This document shows positions 8,095 through 17,002 of a stretch of 41,242 bases of DNA, piece after piece. The DNA lies in contig PLSD01000126.1 of NCBI GenBank assembly GCA_003164135.1, positions 1-41,242 on the forward strand. The letters are read 5' to 3'. Positions within the stretch are counted from its first letter, which is position 1. Every line of letters starts with the position of its first letter. The DNA is from Acetobacteraceae bacterium (lineage in GTDB: Bacteria; Pseudomonadota; Alphaproteobacteria; Acetobacterales; Acetobacteraceae). The translations under genes were made by a program, and so were the position numbers. The notes below the pieces were generated by a model. It did no database searches, was not told the origin of the DNA, and worked only from the letters and a program-made list of their open reading frames with translations.

Positions 8095-9095
8095 TTCCGA
8101 ATCCCCATGAGAATTTGCTCACCATCGACACCCATGTCGACATCCCCTGGCCGGACGGTCCCAGCCCCTTTGTGGACGGGCCGCGCTGCGTCGACCTGCC
8201 GAAGTTGAAGGCCGGGGGCATCGCCGGGGTGTGCTTTGTCGCCTACGTGCCGCAAGGCCCGCGCGATGATGCCGGGCACCTGGCCGCCAACGCGCGCGCC
8301 CGCTCCATGCTGGACGATATCGCCGCCATGGCCCCGGCCGATGGCAGCGGCGGCGTGCTCGCCCCCACGGCGGATAAAATCGAAGCCGCGTTCGCCGCTG
8401 GGCGCACCGCGATCATCCCGGCCATTGAGAACGGTTACGCCCTCGGCAAAAACCTTGGTGCGCTCGACGATTTTGCCGCGCGCGGGGTGCGCTACATCAC
8501 CCTAACCCATAACGGGCACAACGAAATCGCCGATGCCGCGATTCCCCGGCGGGATTTAAAAGACGTTGAAGCCGAGCACGGCGGCCTCTCCCCCTTTGGC
8601 CGTGATGTCATCGCCCGCATGAACGAGCTTGGTATTCTCGTGGATATTTCCCATGCCGCCAAAACCAGCATGATGCAGGCCGCCGCACTCTCGCGCGTGC
8701 CGGTTATCGCCACGCATTCCTGCATGCGCGCGCTGTGCGAGCATCCGCGCAACCTCGATGACGAACAGCTCGACATATTAAAGGCCACCGGCGGGCTGGT
8801 GCAGGTGACCATGGTCTCCAACTTCCTGCGCCCCAAGGCCCGCGCCGCCGAGCTGACCGTCGCGGACATCGCCGACCATATCGACTACGCGGTGCGGCGG
8901 ATCGGCGTGGAGCATGTCGGCATCGGCACGGATTTCGACGGCGGCGGCGGGGTAAGCGATTTCATGAATGCGGCACAGGCGCCAAACCTGACCGCCGAAT
9001 TGTTCCGCCGCGGGTACGACCGGGCGGCGGTTGCGCAAATCTGGGGCGGCAACTTCCTGCGCGTGCTGCGCCAGGCGGAGGCCGCCAGAATCTAA
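8091..9095 (+). CDS. membrane dipeptidase, peptidase family M19
   Basis: A 334-residue zinc dipeptidase of the renal dipeptidase/M19 family, an amidohydrolase-fold enzyme that cleaves dipeptides, often with a D-residue or unusual C-terminal residue. The N-terminal metal motif is TIDTHVD (H15-x-D17). Further family landmarks are the NGYALGKNL segment with E, LTHNGHNEIADA, LVDISHAAKT, PVIATHSCMRAL, and the terminal VGIGTDFDGGGG substrate/metal region. No signal peptide is visible, so it is probably cytoplasmic. It overlaps mutY by 4 nt, and its TAA stop overlaps the TAG stop of the convergent ABC ATPase. A peptide importer next door would supply possible substrates, but they are on opposite strands. 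Confidence 0.9.
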   Translation: MIPNPHENLLTIDTHVDIPWPDGPSPFVDGPRCVDLPKLKAGGIAGVCFVAYVPQGPRDDAGHLAANARARSMLDDIAAMAPADGSGGVLAPTADKIEAAFAAGRTAIIPAIENGYALGKNLGALDDFAARGVRYITLTHNGHNEIADAAIPRRDLKDVEAEHGGLSPFGRDVIARMNELGILVDISHAAKTSMMQAAALSRVPVIATHSCMRALCEHPRNLDDEQLDILKATGGLVQVTMVSNFLRPKARAAELTVADIADHIDYAVRRIGVEHVGIGTDFDGGGGVSDFMNAAQAPNLTAELFRRGYDRAAVAQIWGGNFLRVLRQAEAARI

Positions 9096-10882
9096 CTCCT
9101 GCGCAATTGCGGCGCGGCGGCAATGAGGGCCGCGGTGTAGGCGTGCTGGGGGGCGGCGATGAGTTCGGCGGTGGTATTCATTTCCACGATGCGGCCTTCA
9201 TGCAGCACGGCGATCCGGTCGGCCATGTAGCTGACCACCGCGAAGTCATGGCTGATGAGGATGTAGGAAAGCGCATCCTTGTAGGCGAGGTCTTTTAAAA
9301 GGTTGAGCAGCATGGCCTGGGTCGAGACATCCAGGCTGGAGGTGGGTTCGTCCAGCACGATGATGCCGGGGGAGGCTGCCAGGGCGCGGGCGATGGCGAT
9401 GCGCTGCGCCTGGCCGCCCGAGAGCGTGCCGGGGTAAAGCCGCGCCATTTCCGGGTTGAGGCCGACGCGGTGCAGCAGCGTTTCCACTTTTTCGCGCAGT
9501 GCCGCATGGGGGATGCCGCCATGTAGGCGCAAGGGTTCGGCGATGATGTCGCCGATGCGCAGGCGCGGGTTCAGGGATTCGCGCGGGTCCTGGAATACCA
9601 GTTGCAGGCGGCGGCGTTGCGCGCGGCGGGCGGCGCCGTGGAGGGTGCCAAAATCCCGGCCTTCCAGCAGCACATGGCCCTCATAGGGCAGCATTTGCAG
9701 CACGGCGCGGCCCAGGGTGGATTTGCCGGAGCCGCTCTCGCCGACCACGCCCAGGCACTCGCCCCGGCCGAGCGCGAATGTGGCCTCACGCAAGGAGGGC
9801 GGCGGCGTGTTGGCGGCGCCGAACCAGCCGGTTTTGCCGGCGTAGCGCACGGTTAGGTTTTCCGCCTGCAATTGCGGTGTGAATTTTTGCGGGGCGGGTT
9901 TTGCCAGGTGTTCAGCGTAGGTCGGGCGCTCCTGCAATGGCAGCGGGTAGAAGCAGGCCGCCACGGTTGCGTCAAACTGCGAGGGCGGCGGGAAGGCAGC
10001 TTCGCAATCGGGCTGGCCGTGGGCGCAGCGCGGCGCGAAACGGCAGCCGGCGGGGCGGGATTCGGGTTCCGGCAGCGCGCCCGGAATGTTGTGCAGCCGC
10101 GCCTGGCCGACGCGGGCGATGGAGCCCAGAAGCGCCTCGCTATACGGGTGCCGGGGGTGGGCGAAGAATTGTTTTGCGCTGCCCCATTCCACGGATTTTC
10201 CCGCATACAGCACGTGCACGGCATCCGCGTGTTCCTCGACCACTGAAAGATCATGCGTGACGAACAGCACGCCCATGTTCAGCTCACGCCGCAGCCGGGC
10301 GATGAGCTCCATGATCTGACGGGCGATCAGCGGGTCCAGCCCGGAGGTGGGTTCGTCGGCGATGAGCAGGCTGGGGCGGCACGCGAGTGCCATGGCGAGC
10401 ATGACGCGCTGGCGCTGGCCGCCGGAGAACTGGTGGGGGTAGTCATCCAGCCGTTGCGCCGCGTTGGGGATGCCGACCTCGCCCAAAAGTTCCAGCACAC
10501 GGCCCGTGTTTTTGCTGCCGCCGTTGTGGACACGCCAGGCCTCGGCAATTTGCGACGCCACGGTGCGCGACGGGTTGAGTGCCGCGAGCGGGTTCTGGAA
10601 CACCATGCCGGCGCTGCGGCCACGGATGCGGCGCAGGGCGGGTTCGGTGAGTTGCACGAGGTTTTGCCCGCCCAGCCAGATGCCGCCGGCTAAAGTGGCG
10701 CCGGGCGGGAGCAGGCGCATGATGGAGAGCGCGGCGATGGTTTTGCCCGAGCCGCTCTCCCCCACCAAGGCGAGCATTTCCCCGGCGTTGATGGTGAGGT
10801 TTAAGGATTCCAGGATCGGCACGGTTTTGCCGTTGCGGGGAAGGCTGGTGGAGAGGTTTTCGAGTTTCAGCACCGGGGTCAT
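9092..10882 (-). CDS. peptide ABC importer, fused double ATPase
   Basis: A 596-residue protein with two complete ABC nucleotide-binding domains of the oligopeptide/nickel type, as in YejF and other DppD-DppF fusions. The first has Walker A GESGSGKT (41-48), signature FSGGQRQR, Walker [13 protein letters not shown], and the oligopeptide C-terminal extension with cysteines [20 protein letters not shown]. The second has Walker A GESGSGKS (about 377-384), LSGGQAQR and [12 protein letters not shown]. It energises the two permeases encoded just upstream. Its start overlaps the OppC-like stop by ATGA, indicating translational coupling. It is the last gene of the long minus-strand string that begins with hemC. 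Confidence 0.93.
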   Translation of the reverse strand: MTPVLKLENLSTSLPRNGKTVPILESLNLTINAGEMLALVGESGSGKTIAALSIMRLLPPGATLAGGIWLGGQNLVQLTEPALRRIRGRSAGMVFQNPLAALNPSRTVASQIAEAWRVHNGGSKNTGRVLELLGEVGIPNAAQRLDDYPHQFSGGQRQRVMLAMALACRPSLLIADEPTSGLDPLIARQIMELIARLRRELNMGVLFVTHDLSVVEEHADAVHVLYAGKSVEWGSAKQFFAHPRHPYSEALLGSIARVGQARLHNIPGALPEPESRPAGCRFAPRCAHGQPDCEAAFPPPSQFDATVAACFYPLPLQERPTYAEHLAKPAPQKFTPQLQAENLTVRYAGKTGWFGAANTPPPSLREATFALGRGECLGVVGESGSGKSTLGRAVLQMLPYEGHVLLEGRDFGTLHGAARRAQRRRLQLVFQDPRESLNPRLRIGDIIAEPLRLHGGIPHAALREKVETLLHRVGLNPEMARLYPGTLSGGQAQRIAIARALAASPGIIVLDEPTSSLDVSTQAMLLNLLKDLAYKDALSYILISHDFAVVSYMADRIAVLHEGRIVEMNTTAELIAAPQHAYTAALIAAAPQLRRS

Positions 10883-11685
10883 CGCGCATTACCCCAGCGG
10901 CGCAGCAACCCCTGGCCGGTGAGCGAGGCGGCGAGCAGGGAGGCGAACACCAGCAGGCCCGGCGGCAGGATCAGCCACCACGGGTTAAGTGCTATGATGT
11001 CCAGCGCGGATTCCAGCAGACTGCCCCAGCTGACCTGCGGCGGCTGCACGCCGAGACCCAAAAAGCTGAGCGCACTCAAGGCAAAAATAGAATCACCGAC
11101 CATGAAAGTGCCGTTGACCACCAGCACCGGCGCCATGATGCGCAGCAGATGCACGCGCGCGACGTAGAGCCGCGAGGCACCAGATTGCTCGGCGGCCAGC
11201 ACGAAATCCCGCCCGCGCTGGGCGAGGGTTTCGTTACGCACCAGCCGCGCCAGGCTGGGCCAGGAAATGAAGCCGAGCAGCAGGATCAGGCTGATGTTGT
11301 TCAGCGCCACCAGCGAGGCGAAGAATAGCAACACGATGAGGCTGGGCAGCGCGAGGACGGCATCGAGCAGGCGCATGAGAATGCGGTCCACCCAGGCGGG
11401 GGCGAGGCCGGAGAGCAGGCCGTAGGCAACGCCCGTGATGAAGGCCAGCACCGCCGCCGGGAGGGCGACCACGAGCGTTGCGAAACCGCCGGAAAGCAGG
11501 AGCAGAAACTCGTTGCGGCCAAGTTCGTCGGTGCCCAGCGGGAAGGCGAGGCTGGGGGGTTGCAGCGCGTAGGCGGGGTGAATGGCGTAGGGGTCCGCGC
11601 TGAAAAGGAACGGCGCGACGAAGCCGATGAAAAGCACGAGCGCGCCAAGGGTGAGGCCCGCAACCAGAGTGCCGCGATTATTCAT
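10879..11685 (-). CDS. peptide ABC importer permease, OppC/DppC type
   Basis: An inner-membrane permease of 268 aa from the ATG at 11685 (MNNRGTLVAGLTLGALVLFIGF). A longer frame upstream is not credible because it would lie deep inside the preceding gene. It has about six transmembrane segments, an N-terminal periplasmic loop with the typical PLGTDELGRN motif, and the EAA coupling loop around VRNETLAQRGRDFVLAAEQSGAS. The C-terminal GLGVQPPQVSWGSLL is a hallmark of DppC-like proteins. It overlaps the OppB-like gene by 8 nt and the ATPase by 4 nt. Confidence 0.92.
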   Translation of the reverse strand: MNNRGTLVAGLTLGALVLFIGFVAPFLFSADPYAIHPAYALQPPSLAFPLGTDELGRNEFLLLLSGGFATLVVALPAAVLAFITGVAYGLLSGLAPAWVDRILMRLLDAVLALPSLIVLLFFASLVALNNISLILLLGFISWPSLARLVRNETLAQRGRDFVLAAEQSGASRLYVARVHLLRIMAPVLVVNGTFMVGDSIFALSALSFLGLGVQPPQVSWGSLLESALDIIALNPWWLILPPGLLVFASLLAASLTGQGLLRRWGNAR

Positions 11686-12631
11686 AACTCGCCCTGGGAT
11701 CGAGCAGGCCGTTGACGAGGTCCGCGAGCAGATTGCCGAGCACGGTAAGCAGGCCGATGACCAGCACGATGGCAATGAGGATGGGGTAATCCTGCGCCAG
11801 CGCCGAGCGCCACATCAACCAGCCGAGGCCGGGGTAGTTGAACACCGACTCCACGATGACGCCGCCGGTGAAGATGTACGGGAACGAGAGGCCGAGCATG
11901 GTGACCAGAGGGCGCAGCGCGTTGCGCAGCACATGGGTGAAAAGAATGTTGGTAAAACCTACACCTTTTGCCCGTGCCGTGCGCACGTAGTCCTTACCAA
12001 GCTCCTCATGAACTGCCTCACCAAAATAGCGGGAGAGTGCCGAGGTGGTGAGCAGCGTGACGGTGATGACGGGCAGCACCAGATGCGTCGCGTAGGAGCC
12101 AACGCCCGGATGCACCAGGCGCAAATTGGCGATGCCGCTAGCCGGAAACCAGCGGTGCTGCACGGAAAACCACAGCACCAGCATGGCGGCGACAAAGAAG
12201 GGTGGGAGCGCGTAGAAGGCAAGCTGAAACGCGCCGATGAGTTTGGCCGGCCAGCGCCCGAAATACACGCCCTGCGCCAGACCTAGCAGAATCGACAGCG
12301 CGGTGCTGATTAAAATTGCAACGGAGTAGAATACCAGCGTGTTGACCTCATACTGCCACAGCAGCGCGCCGACCGGGCGGTTGAGCAAATAGGAATAGCC
12401 GAGCTGCCCATGCGCCAGATGCCACCACCACAGCGCGTATTGTTGCAACAATGGCTGGTTCAACCCGAGGCGCGCGTTGAGCTGCGCCACGGAGGTGGCG
12501 GTCGCCTTGAGGCCGAGAATGGAATAGGCGGGGCCGCCGGGCGTGAGATGCGCCATGAAGAATACCAAAGTCACCAGGATGACAATGGAAAGTCCCGACG
12601 AGGCCAGCCGCCTGACCACCATGCGGATCAT
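11678..12631 (-). CDS. peptide ABC importer permease, OppB/DppB type
   Basis: An inner-membrane permease of 317 aa from the ATG at 12631 (MIRMVVRRLASSGLSIVILVTLVFFMAHLTPGGP), the classic OppB/DppB N-terminus. Its start overlaps the binding-protein stop as ATGA, which argues against the much longer open frame. About six membrane segments follow. The EAA loop reads FGEAVHEELGKDYVRTARAKGVG, and the C-terminal region has FTGGVIVESVFNYPGLGWLM and ends LADLVNGLLDPRASYE, all standard for the family. It pairs with the OppC-like protein to form the channel. Confidence 0.93.
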   Translation of the reverse strand: MIRMVVRRLASSGLSIVILVTLVFFMAHLTPGGPAYSILGLKATATSVAQLNARLGLNQPLLQQYALWWWHLAHGQLGYSYLLNRPVGALLWQYEVNTLVFYSVAILISTALSILLGLAQGVYFGRWPAKLIGAFQLAFYALPPFFVAAMLVLWFSVQHRWFPASGIANLRLVHPGVGSYATHLVLPVITVTLLTTSALSRYFGEAVHEELGKDYVRTARAKGVGFTNILFTHVLRNALRPLVTMLGLSFPYIFTGGVIVESVFNYPGLGWLMWRSALAQDYPILIAIVLVIGLLTVLGNLLADLVNGLLDPRASYE

Positions 12632-14274
12632 GGTGTTGCCCCCGCCGTGCAGTATAATTTCTCCGGCGCCCAGGCGCCCAGCGGGTTGATGAAATCCGCC
12701 ACACCATGCAGCCCGTTGCGGACCAGCAGCGAATATTGCTCGTTGGGCAGAAAAATTACCGGCTGCTGCGCGCTGGCGTAATCCTGGTAGGCGTACAGCC
12801 CGCCCATGCCAGGCTGGTTGGTGCTTTGCGCCACCAGGGCGTCCATTTTCTTGTCGGTATAGCCGTTGTTGTTCAAATATCCGCCGGTGATGAACAGGTC
12901 TTCGCCGGACGGATAGGCCGAAAGATTTTCCGCGACGAGAATCGCCTGCCACGCCGTGGGCTCATGCACCATCTCGCTCAACATTTTGTTGAACTCGACC
13001 TGACGGATTTTCATCTCAATGCCAACAGCGCGCAGATCCTGCTGCATGGATTCCGCCATCTCGATCCGCAACGGCTGGCCGGCGGGAATTTCCAGGGTGA
13101 AGGAAATCTTGCTCCCTTTTTTCTGCGCGATGCCGTCAGTTCCCGGCATATAACCCGCCGCCGCCAGCAGGGCTTTTGCCTTGCCGGGGTCGTAGTCCAC
13201 GGGAAATTTCCCGGCTTTCGCCGCGGGGGAGAGGAACGTATCCGGCGAGACCGGCACCGGGCCGTAATCGGCCAGACCATGACCGTGCATGGCGAGGTTG
13301 ATGATCTGTTGCTGGTCAATCGCATCCGCCATCGCCTGGCGCACCCGCACGTCGGTGAAATAAGCGGTGGCGGGGTTGGCGAGGTTGGGGATCAGCTCAT
13401 GCCAGGAATAGGTCGGCGGCAGCGTCACCACGGAATCGCCCGGCAAATGTGACGCCTGGTCGTATAAATCGAACGGCAGGTTGCTCATGTCGAGATCGCC
13501 GGATTCCACCGCCTGCAATTCCTGGCCCTCGGCGTTCTCGAACTTCATGATGAACCGCTGAAAATGCATCGGCGTACCGCCATAGCGCGGGTTCGGCACA
13601 AACTGCGCGTCCACGCCGACGGTGAAGCCACCTAGCAGCAGCGGCCCATCCACCACGCTGAAAAACGCCGGGCTGCTCTGGCCCTGCCAAATCTGGTCGG
13701 TGTTGTATTTCTCCCATGCGTGCGCTGGCAAAGGCTGCAACTGCGAAAGTCCGTTCAGGATGAACCAGTCCGGATTGACCGGATGCGTGAGCACCACCCG
13801 AAAATGCGTGGCGTCACTGGCGGTGAGGCTGGCGATGATACCGGGCATGCCCCCGGCGCCATAACCGGCGTAGCTGGTGCCATAGGCTTTGATAAGGTTG
13901 AAGGTGTAGACGACATCTTTCGTCGTGACCGGCACGCCGTCGGACCACAGCCAGGGGCGCATCGTCACGTTGTAGGTTTTGCCGGCATCGGGCGTGGTCA
14001 CGCTGCTGGCGATGCTGCGCGACCAGTCGATCTGATGAAAACGGTTGATCCACAGCAGGGATTCGAACAACAACCCAGATGCTTCGGCGTTGTATTCCGA
14101 GGTGATGAACAGCGGGTTGAACGAGGTGACATCCGCGCCCGGACCAATGCCCAGCCCCGGCGGGATGATGATGGTGCCGCAGTCCCCCGGCGTTTGTGCA
14201 AGGGCGGGTGCGGCCACGAGCAGCAGCAGGACCGCCGCCAAAAGCTTCAAGCGGCGGGGGCGCCTGTGTGCCAT
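12628..14274 (-). CDS. extracellular solute-binding protein, family 5 (peptide/nickel type)
   Basis: A periplasmic binding protein of 548 aa if started at the ATG at 14274, giving a basic n-region and hydrophobic core (MAHRRPRRLKLLAAVLLLLVAA) with an ALA-Q cleavage site. A TTG at 14250 is an alternative start. Family-5 features are FNPLFITSEYNAEASGLLFESLLWIN, WSDGVPVTTKDVVYTFNLIKAYG, a long hinge region, and VRQAMADAIDQQQIINLAMHGHG. Family members bind oligopeptides, dipeptides, nickel, heme or delta-aminolevulinate, and the ligand cannot be read from sequence. The gene overlaps the end of the HemY-like gene by 28 nt, so the importer is physically continuous with the heme block. Confidence 0.9.
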   Translation of the reverse strand: MAHRRPRRLKLLAAVLLLLVAAPALAQTPGDCGTIIIPPGLGIGPGADVTSFNPLFITSEYNAEASGLLFESLLWINRFHQIDWSRSIASSVTTPDAGKTYNVTMRPWLWSDGVPVTTKDVVYTFNLIKAYGTSYAGYGAGGMPGIIASLTASDATHFRVVLTHPVNPDWFILNGLSQLQPLPAHAWEKYNTDQIWQGQSSPAFFSVVDGPLLLGGFTVGVDAQFVPNPRYGGTPMHFQRFIMKFENAEGQELQAVESGDLDMSNLPFDLYDQASHLPGDSVVTLPPTYSWHELIPNLANPATAYFTDVRVRQAMADAIDQQQIINLAMHGHGLADYGPVPVSPDTFLSPAAKAGKFPVDYDPGKAKALLAAAGYMPGTDGIAQKKGSKISFTLEIPAGQPLRIEMAESMQQDLRAVGIEMKIRQVEFNKMLSEMVHEPTAWQAILVAENLSAYPSGEDLFITGGYLNNNGYTDKKMDALVAQSTNQPGMGGLYAYQDYASAQQPVIFLPNEQYSLLVRNGLHGVADFINPLGAWAPEKLYCTAGATP

Positions 14275-15452
14275 GCCAGCGTGCCGGGCTTGTGGCAGGC
14301 GGGGCAGATGGGCGCCCAATCGGCCTGGGGCGTGTGGCAGGCGGCGCATACCCACGCGGGCTTGGCGCCGCCGGTGGGGGGATTGCCCTCCAGCGCGGCC
14401 AGCACGTCCGCCGCGCGGGCATCCGTGGCCCCGGCGGCAATGGCGGCTTGGGCATGGCGGCGCGCCTCGGCCGGCAATGCCGCCTGCAGCGAGGTCTGCG
14501 CCAGTACCAATTCAGACTCGGCGTCGCCGGGTTTTTCCGCCGCGAGATCGCCCGCCGCCTGCGCACGCTCAATCGGCGCGGTCAGCGGCGCGAGGTAAGC
14601 CTGCGCGATTAACGGATTCGGCGCGGCGGCCCAACCGGCGGCCAATGTTTTTTTCGCGGCGCGGAGTTTGTCCGCATCGGTTAATGCCTGCGCCAGCGCC
14701 ACGACGGCCGGAGCCAGCGTGCCATCGGCCTTCACCGCCTGTTTGGCGTAGGCGAGCGCCTGGTGCTTGTCCGTACTGGTGCGCGCCGCCGCCGTGGCCA
14801 AGGCCGCGACCTCGGCCGGCACCCGCGTCAGCCCCAGCGCCGCCCGCCAATCCTGCTGGCGCAGCGCCAGTTCCAGCCGCTTGCCGCGCACCCAGGCGCT
14901 GCCGGGGTAGGCGCTTTCCGCCGCCTGCGCATGGGCCTGGGCGGCCGCGTGGTCGCCTTGTTCCAACTGGTGCCGCAGCAGGCCGCGATGGCCGAGAAAG
15001 CCCATTTCCTCCTGCTGGCTGAGCTGTTTGAACGCCGCCTGCGCCTGTTCGGTTTTCCCGGAAAGCCGCGCGGCCTCGGCAGTGAGCAGCAGCACCAGCG
15101 GCGTGTCGCCCAGTAGCTTGTGTGCCCGCCCGGCCTCGGCCCAGGCGCCGGTGGCGTCCCCAGCGGCCAGTGCCACCAGCCCGCGCTGGATGGCAACCTC
15201 GCCCAGTTTCTGGCGGCGGCCGCCGCGCCAGGCGCTTAAGCCCCCCGGCGCGGCGCGCAATCCGCCCAGCACGCGCAGTAGTACTGTGAGCAGCAGCGCA
15301 ATGAGAAACAGCACCAGAATCGCGGCGGGGACCGACGTTTCCACCGTGTACCCGCCGGATTGCGCGGTCACGTTGCCGGGCAGCCCGCCGATCCACCACG
15401 CCAGCACCAGAAAAACCGCGGCAATGAGGATGAATTTAACCGCGCGCAGCAT
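14247..15452 (-). CDS. HemY-like TPR membrane protein with C-terminal zinc ribbon
   Basis: A 401-residue protein with two N-terminal membrane segments (about residues 5-25 and 42-66) enclosing a short periplasmic loop, followed by TPR-like helical repeats rich in Ala and Leu (about 85-345). At the C-terminus is a zinc-ribbon-like block: WVCAACHTPQADWAPICPAC (about 371-390). This is the HemY_N/COG3898 architecture of alphaproteobacteria, found downstream of hemC-hemD. It is not protoporphyrinogen oxidase despite the shared symbol. Its exact role in heme synthesis is unresolved. It lies 3 nt after the Mic60-like gene. Confidence 0.85.
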   Translation of the reverse strand: MLRAVKFILIAAVFLVLAWWIGGLPGNVTAQSGGYTVETSVPAAILVLFLIALLLTVLLRVLGGLRAAPGGLSAWRGGRRQKLGEVAIQRGLVALAAGDATGAWAEAGRAHKLLGDTPLVLLLTAEAARLSGKTEQAQAAFKQLSQQEEMGFLGHRGLLRHQLEQGDHAAAQAHAQAAESAYPGSAWVRGKRLELALRQQDWRAALGLTRVPAEVAALATAAARTSTDKHQALAYAKQAVKADGTLAPAVVALAQALTDADKLRAAKKTLAAGWAAAPNPLIAQAYLAPLTAPIERAQAAGDLAAEKPGDAESELVLAQTSLQAALPAEARRHAQAAIAAGATDARAADVLAALEGNPPTGGAKPAWVCAACHTPQADWAPICPACHKPGTLAWHTGAPAA

Positions 15453-15455
15453 GGC

Positions 15456-16337
15456 TTACGCCTGCCCGGCCAGCGCGATGAGCGCCACCCGCGCCGCCAG
15501 CAGCGCTTTCGCCTGCGCCAGCCAGTTGCCCATGGCCTGCCGCGTGGCCGGGGTGAGCGTGTCCACCTGCGCCACCGCCCCGGCCAGATCGCCCGCGTTG
15601 AGCAAAGTCCCGGCCTGACTCAGCACGCCGGACGCCGGACTGCCGATGAGCACATGCGCGCCCTGGCGGACGGTAATGAAATTCTCCAGCCGCAGCAGCA
15701 CGCGCGACCACGTGCTCCCCTGCGCATCCCCGGCGATACTGGCCGATTCAGCGGCACCGGCGGCAGCGGGGAAGCTCAGGCGCAGCGCGGCCTCGGTTGG
15801 CGGCGCAACAGTGGCGAACTGCGCCAGCGCGGGCGGAGCATTGGCGATGGTGCCCAGCGGCAGCCCGGCGTCCAGCGCCATGCGCGCGGTTTCCAACTGG
15901 TTCAGCACGGCAATGCGCGCGGTGAGCTTGGTAAGGTCCGTGGCGTTCACCTGTAGCGTGGTGAGCGTACCGTGGTCGGCGGCCAGTTGGGTCTGCATGG
16001 CGTCCACCTGCGCGCTCAGGCTGGCGAATTTCATCGCCAGATCCGCCTGCACAGTAACGCTGTTGGCGCTGGGCTGCGTGCGGGCGGCCTGCGCCTGCAA
16101 ATCGGCCACCTGCGCCTGCAACACGGCAACCGCCGTACCCTGCCCGGCCACCGCCTGCTGCAGCGTCCACAAATACCACTCGCCACCCGCCAGTACGGCA
16201 AACACCAGCAGCAAAAACACCGGCCACAACGGGCCGCGCGGTTTTTTCGGCACGGGCACGTGTGCCGGTACAGGCACCACGGGGTTGGCCGCGTTGCTCT
16301 TGGTTGCTGTCTCGGTGTTGGTCTCGGTCTCGCTCAT
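15456..16337 (-). CDS. Mic60/mitofilin-like inner-membrane protein
   Basis: A 293-residue bitopic membrane protein. It has a hydrophilic Thr/Asn-rich N-terminus, a Pro-rich stretch, one transmembrane helix (about residues 36-58, LWPVFLLLVFAVLAGGEWYLW), a periplasmic Gln/Ala-rich coiled coil (about 60-140), and a helical C-terminal domain (about 150-290) ending in VDTLTPATRQAMGNWLAQAKALLAARVALIAL. This layout matches alphaproteobacterial COG4223/Mic60 homologues, encoded between hemD and hemY and implicated in inner-membrane shaping. It overlaps hemD by ATGA. HemX-like proteins have a similar layout and are an alternative name. Confidence 0.75.
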   Translation of the reverse strand: MSETETNTETATKSNAANPVVPVPAHVPVPKKPRGPLWPVFLLLVFAVLAGGEWYLWTLQQAVAGQGTAVAVLQAQVADLQAQAARTQPSANSVTVQADLAMKFASLSAQVDAMQTQLAADHGTLTTLQVNATDLTKLTARIAVLNQLETARMALDAGLPLGTIANAPPALAQFATVAPPTEAALRLSFPAAAGAAESASIAGDAQGSTWSRVLLRLENFITVRQGAHVLIGSPASGVLSQAGTLLNAGDLAGAVAQVDTLTPATRQAMGNWLAQAKALLAARVALIALAGQA

Positions 16338-17002
16338 GAAAACAATGCCATCAGGTCCGCCTCGGTAGGTGCTAATGCGACACGGATTGCGCGCCAGGGC
16401 AAGCCGCCAAGTGCTGCCGCCACCGCCGGGCTGAGCGCATAGGCGGTAATTTTATCCGTACCCACGGGGTGGAGCCGGATAAACGCGCGGGCCGACTCGG
16501 CGGAATAAAACAGCGCCGCCGCGATTTTCCCGCCCGCCAACGCTGTGGCGGCGGGCTCCGGCAGCGCGCGCAGTGGCCGGGCGGCGTACACGGTGCGGCG
16601 CTGCACGGCAAACCCCGCCGCGCGCAATTGCCGGGCGAGCGCCAGCCCGTGGCGCTCGCCCACCGCCATGACATGCAGGCCGGCCAAGCGGCGTTCGGCG
16701 ATCAGGCGGTATAAATCCGTGGCATCGCCGCTCGCACTTTCCACCCGCGTAAACCCCGCCGCGCGCAGCTTTCCCCCGGTGGCATCGCCAACGCAGAATA
16801 CCGGCGTGGCGTGCAGCGCATGCGGCAAGGCCACCACCGCCTGGCCGCTGGTAATAATCAGCGCGGAAATATTTTCCGGTAGCCGCGCGGGCAGCGGCGT
16901 GATGGCGAGGCAGGGTGCCAGCACCGGCTCATGCCCCATGGCCACCAGCCGCGCGGCCGTGGCACTCGCGCCCGGCTCCGGCCTGGTGACCAGGATTTTC
17001 AC
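16334..17002 (-). CDS. hemD: uroporphyrinogen-III synthase
   Basis: A 222-residue cytoplasmic enzyme that closes and inverts ring D of hydroxymethylbilane to give uroporphyrinogen III. Family landmarks: N-terminal ILVTRPEPGASATAARL, LIITSGQAVVAL (the usual I-FTS-N-V position), the VGDATGGKLRAAGF segment, and the C-terminal ALFYSAESARAFI (usual FFS--SA--F). The sequence family is weakly conserved, so position next to hemC strengthens the call. Start is GTG at 17002, overlapping the hemC stop as GTGA. Confidence 0.88.
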   Translation of the reverse strand: MKILVTRPEPGASATAARLVAMGHEPVLAPCLAITPLPARLPENISALIITSGQAVVALPHALHATPVFCVGDATGGKLRAAGFTRVESASGDATDLYRLIAERRLAGLHVMAVGERHGLALARQLRAAGFAVQRRTVYAARPLRALPEPAATALAGGKIAAALFYSAESARAFIRLHPVGTDKITAYALSPAVAAALGGLPWRAIRVALAPTEADLMALFS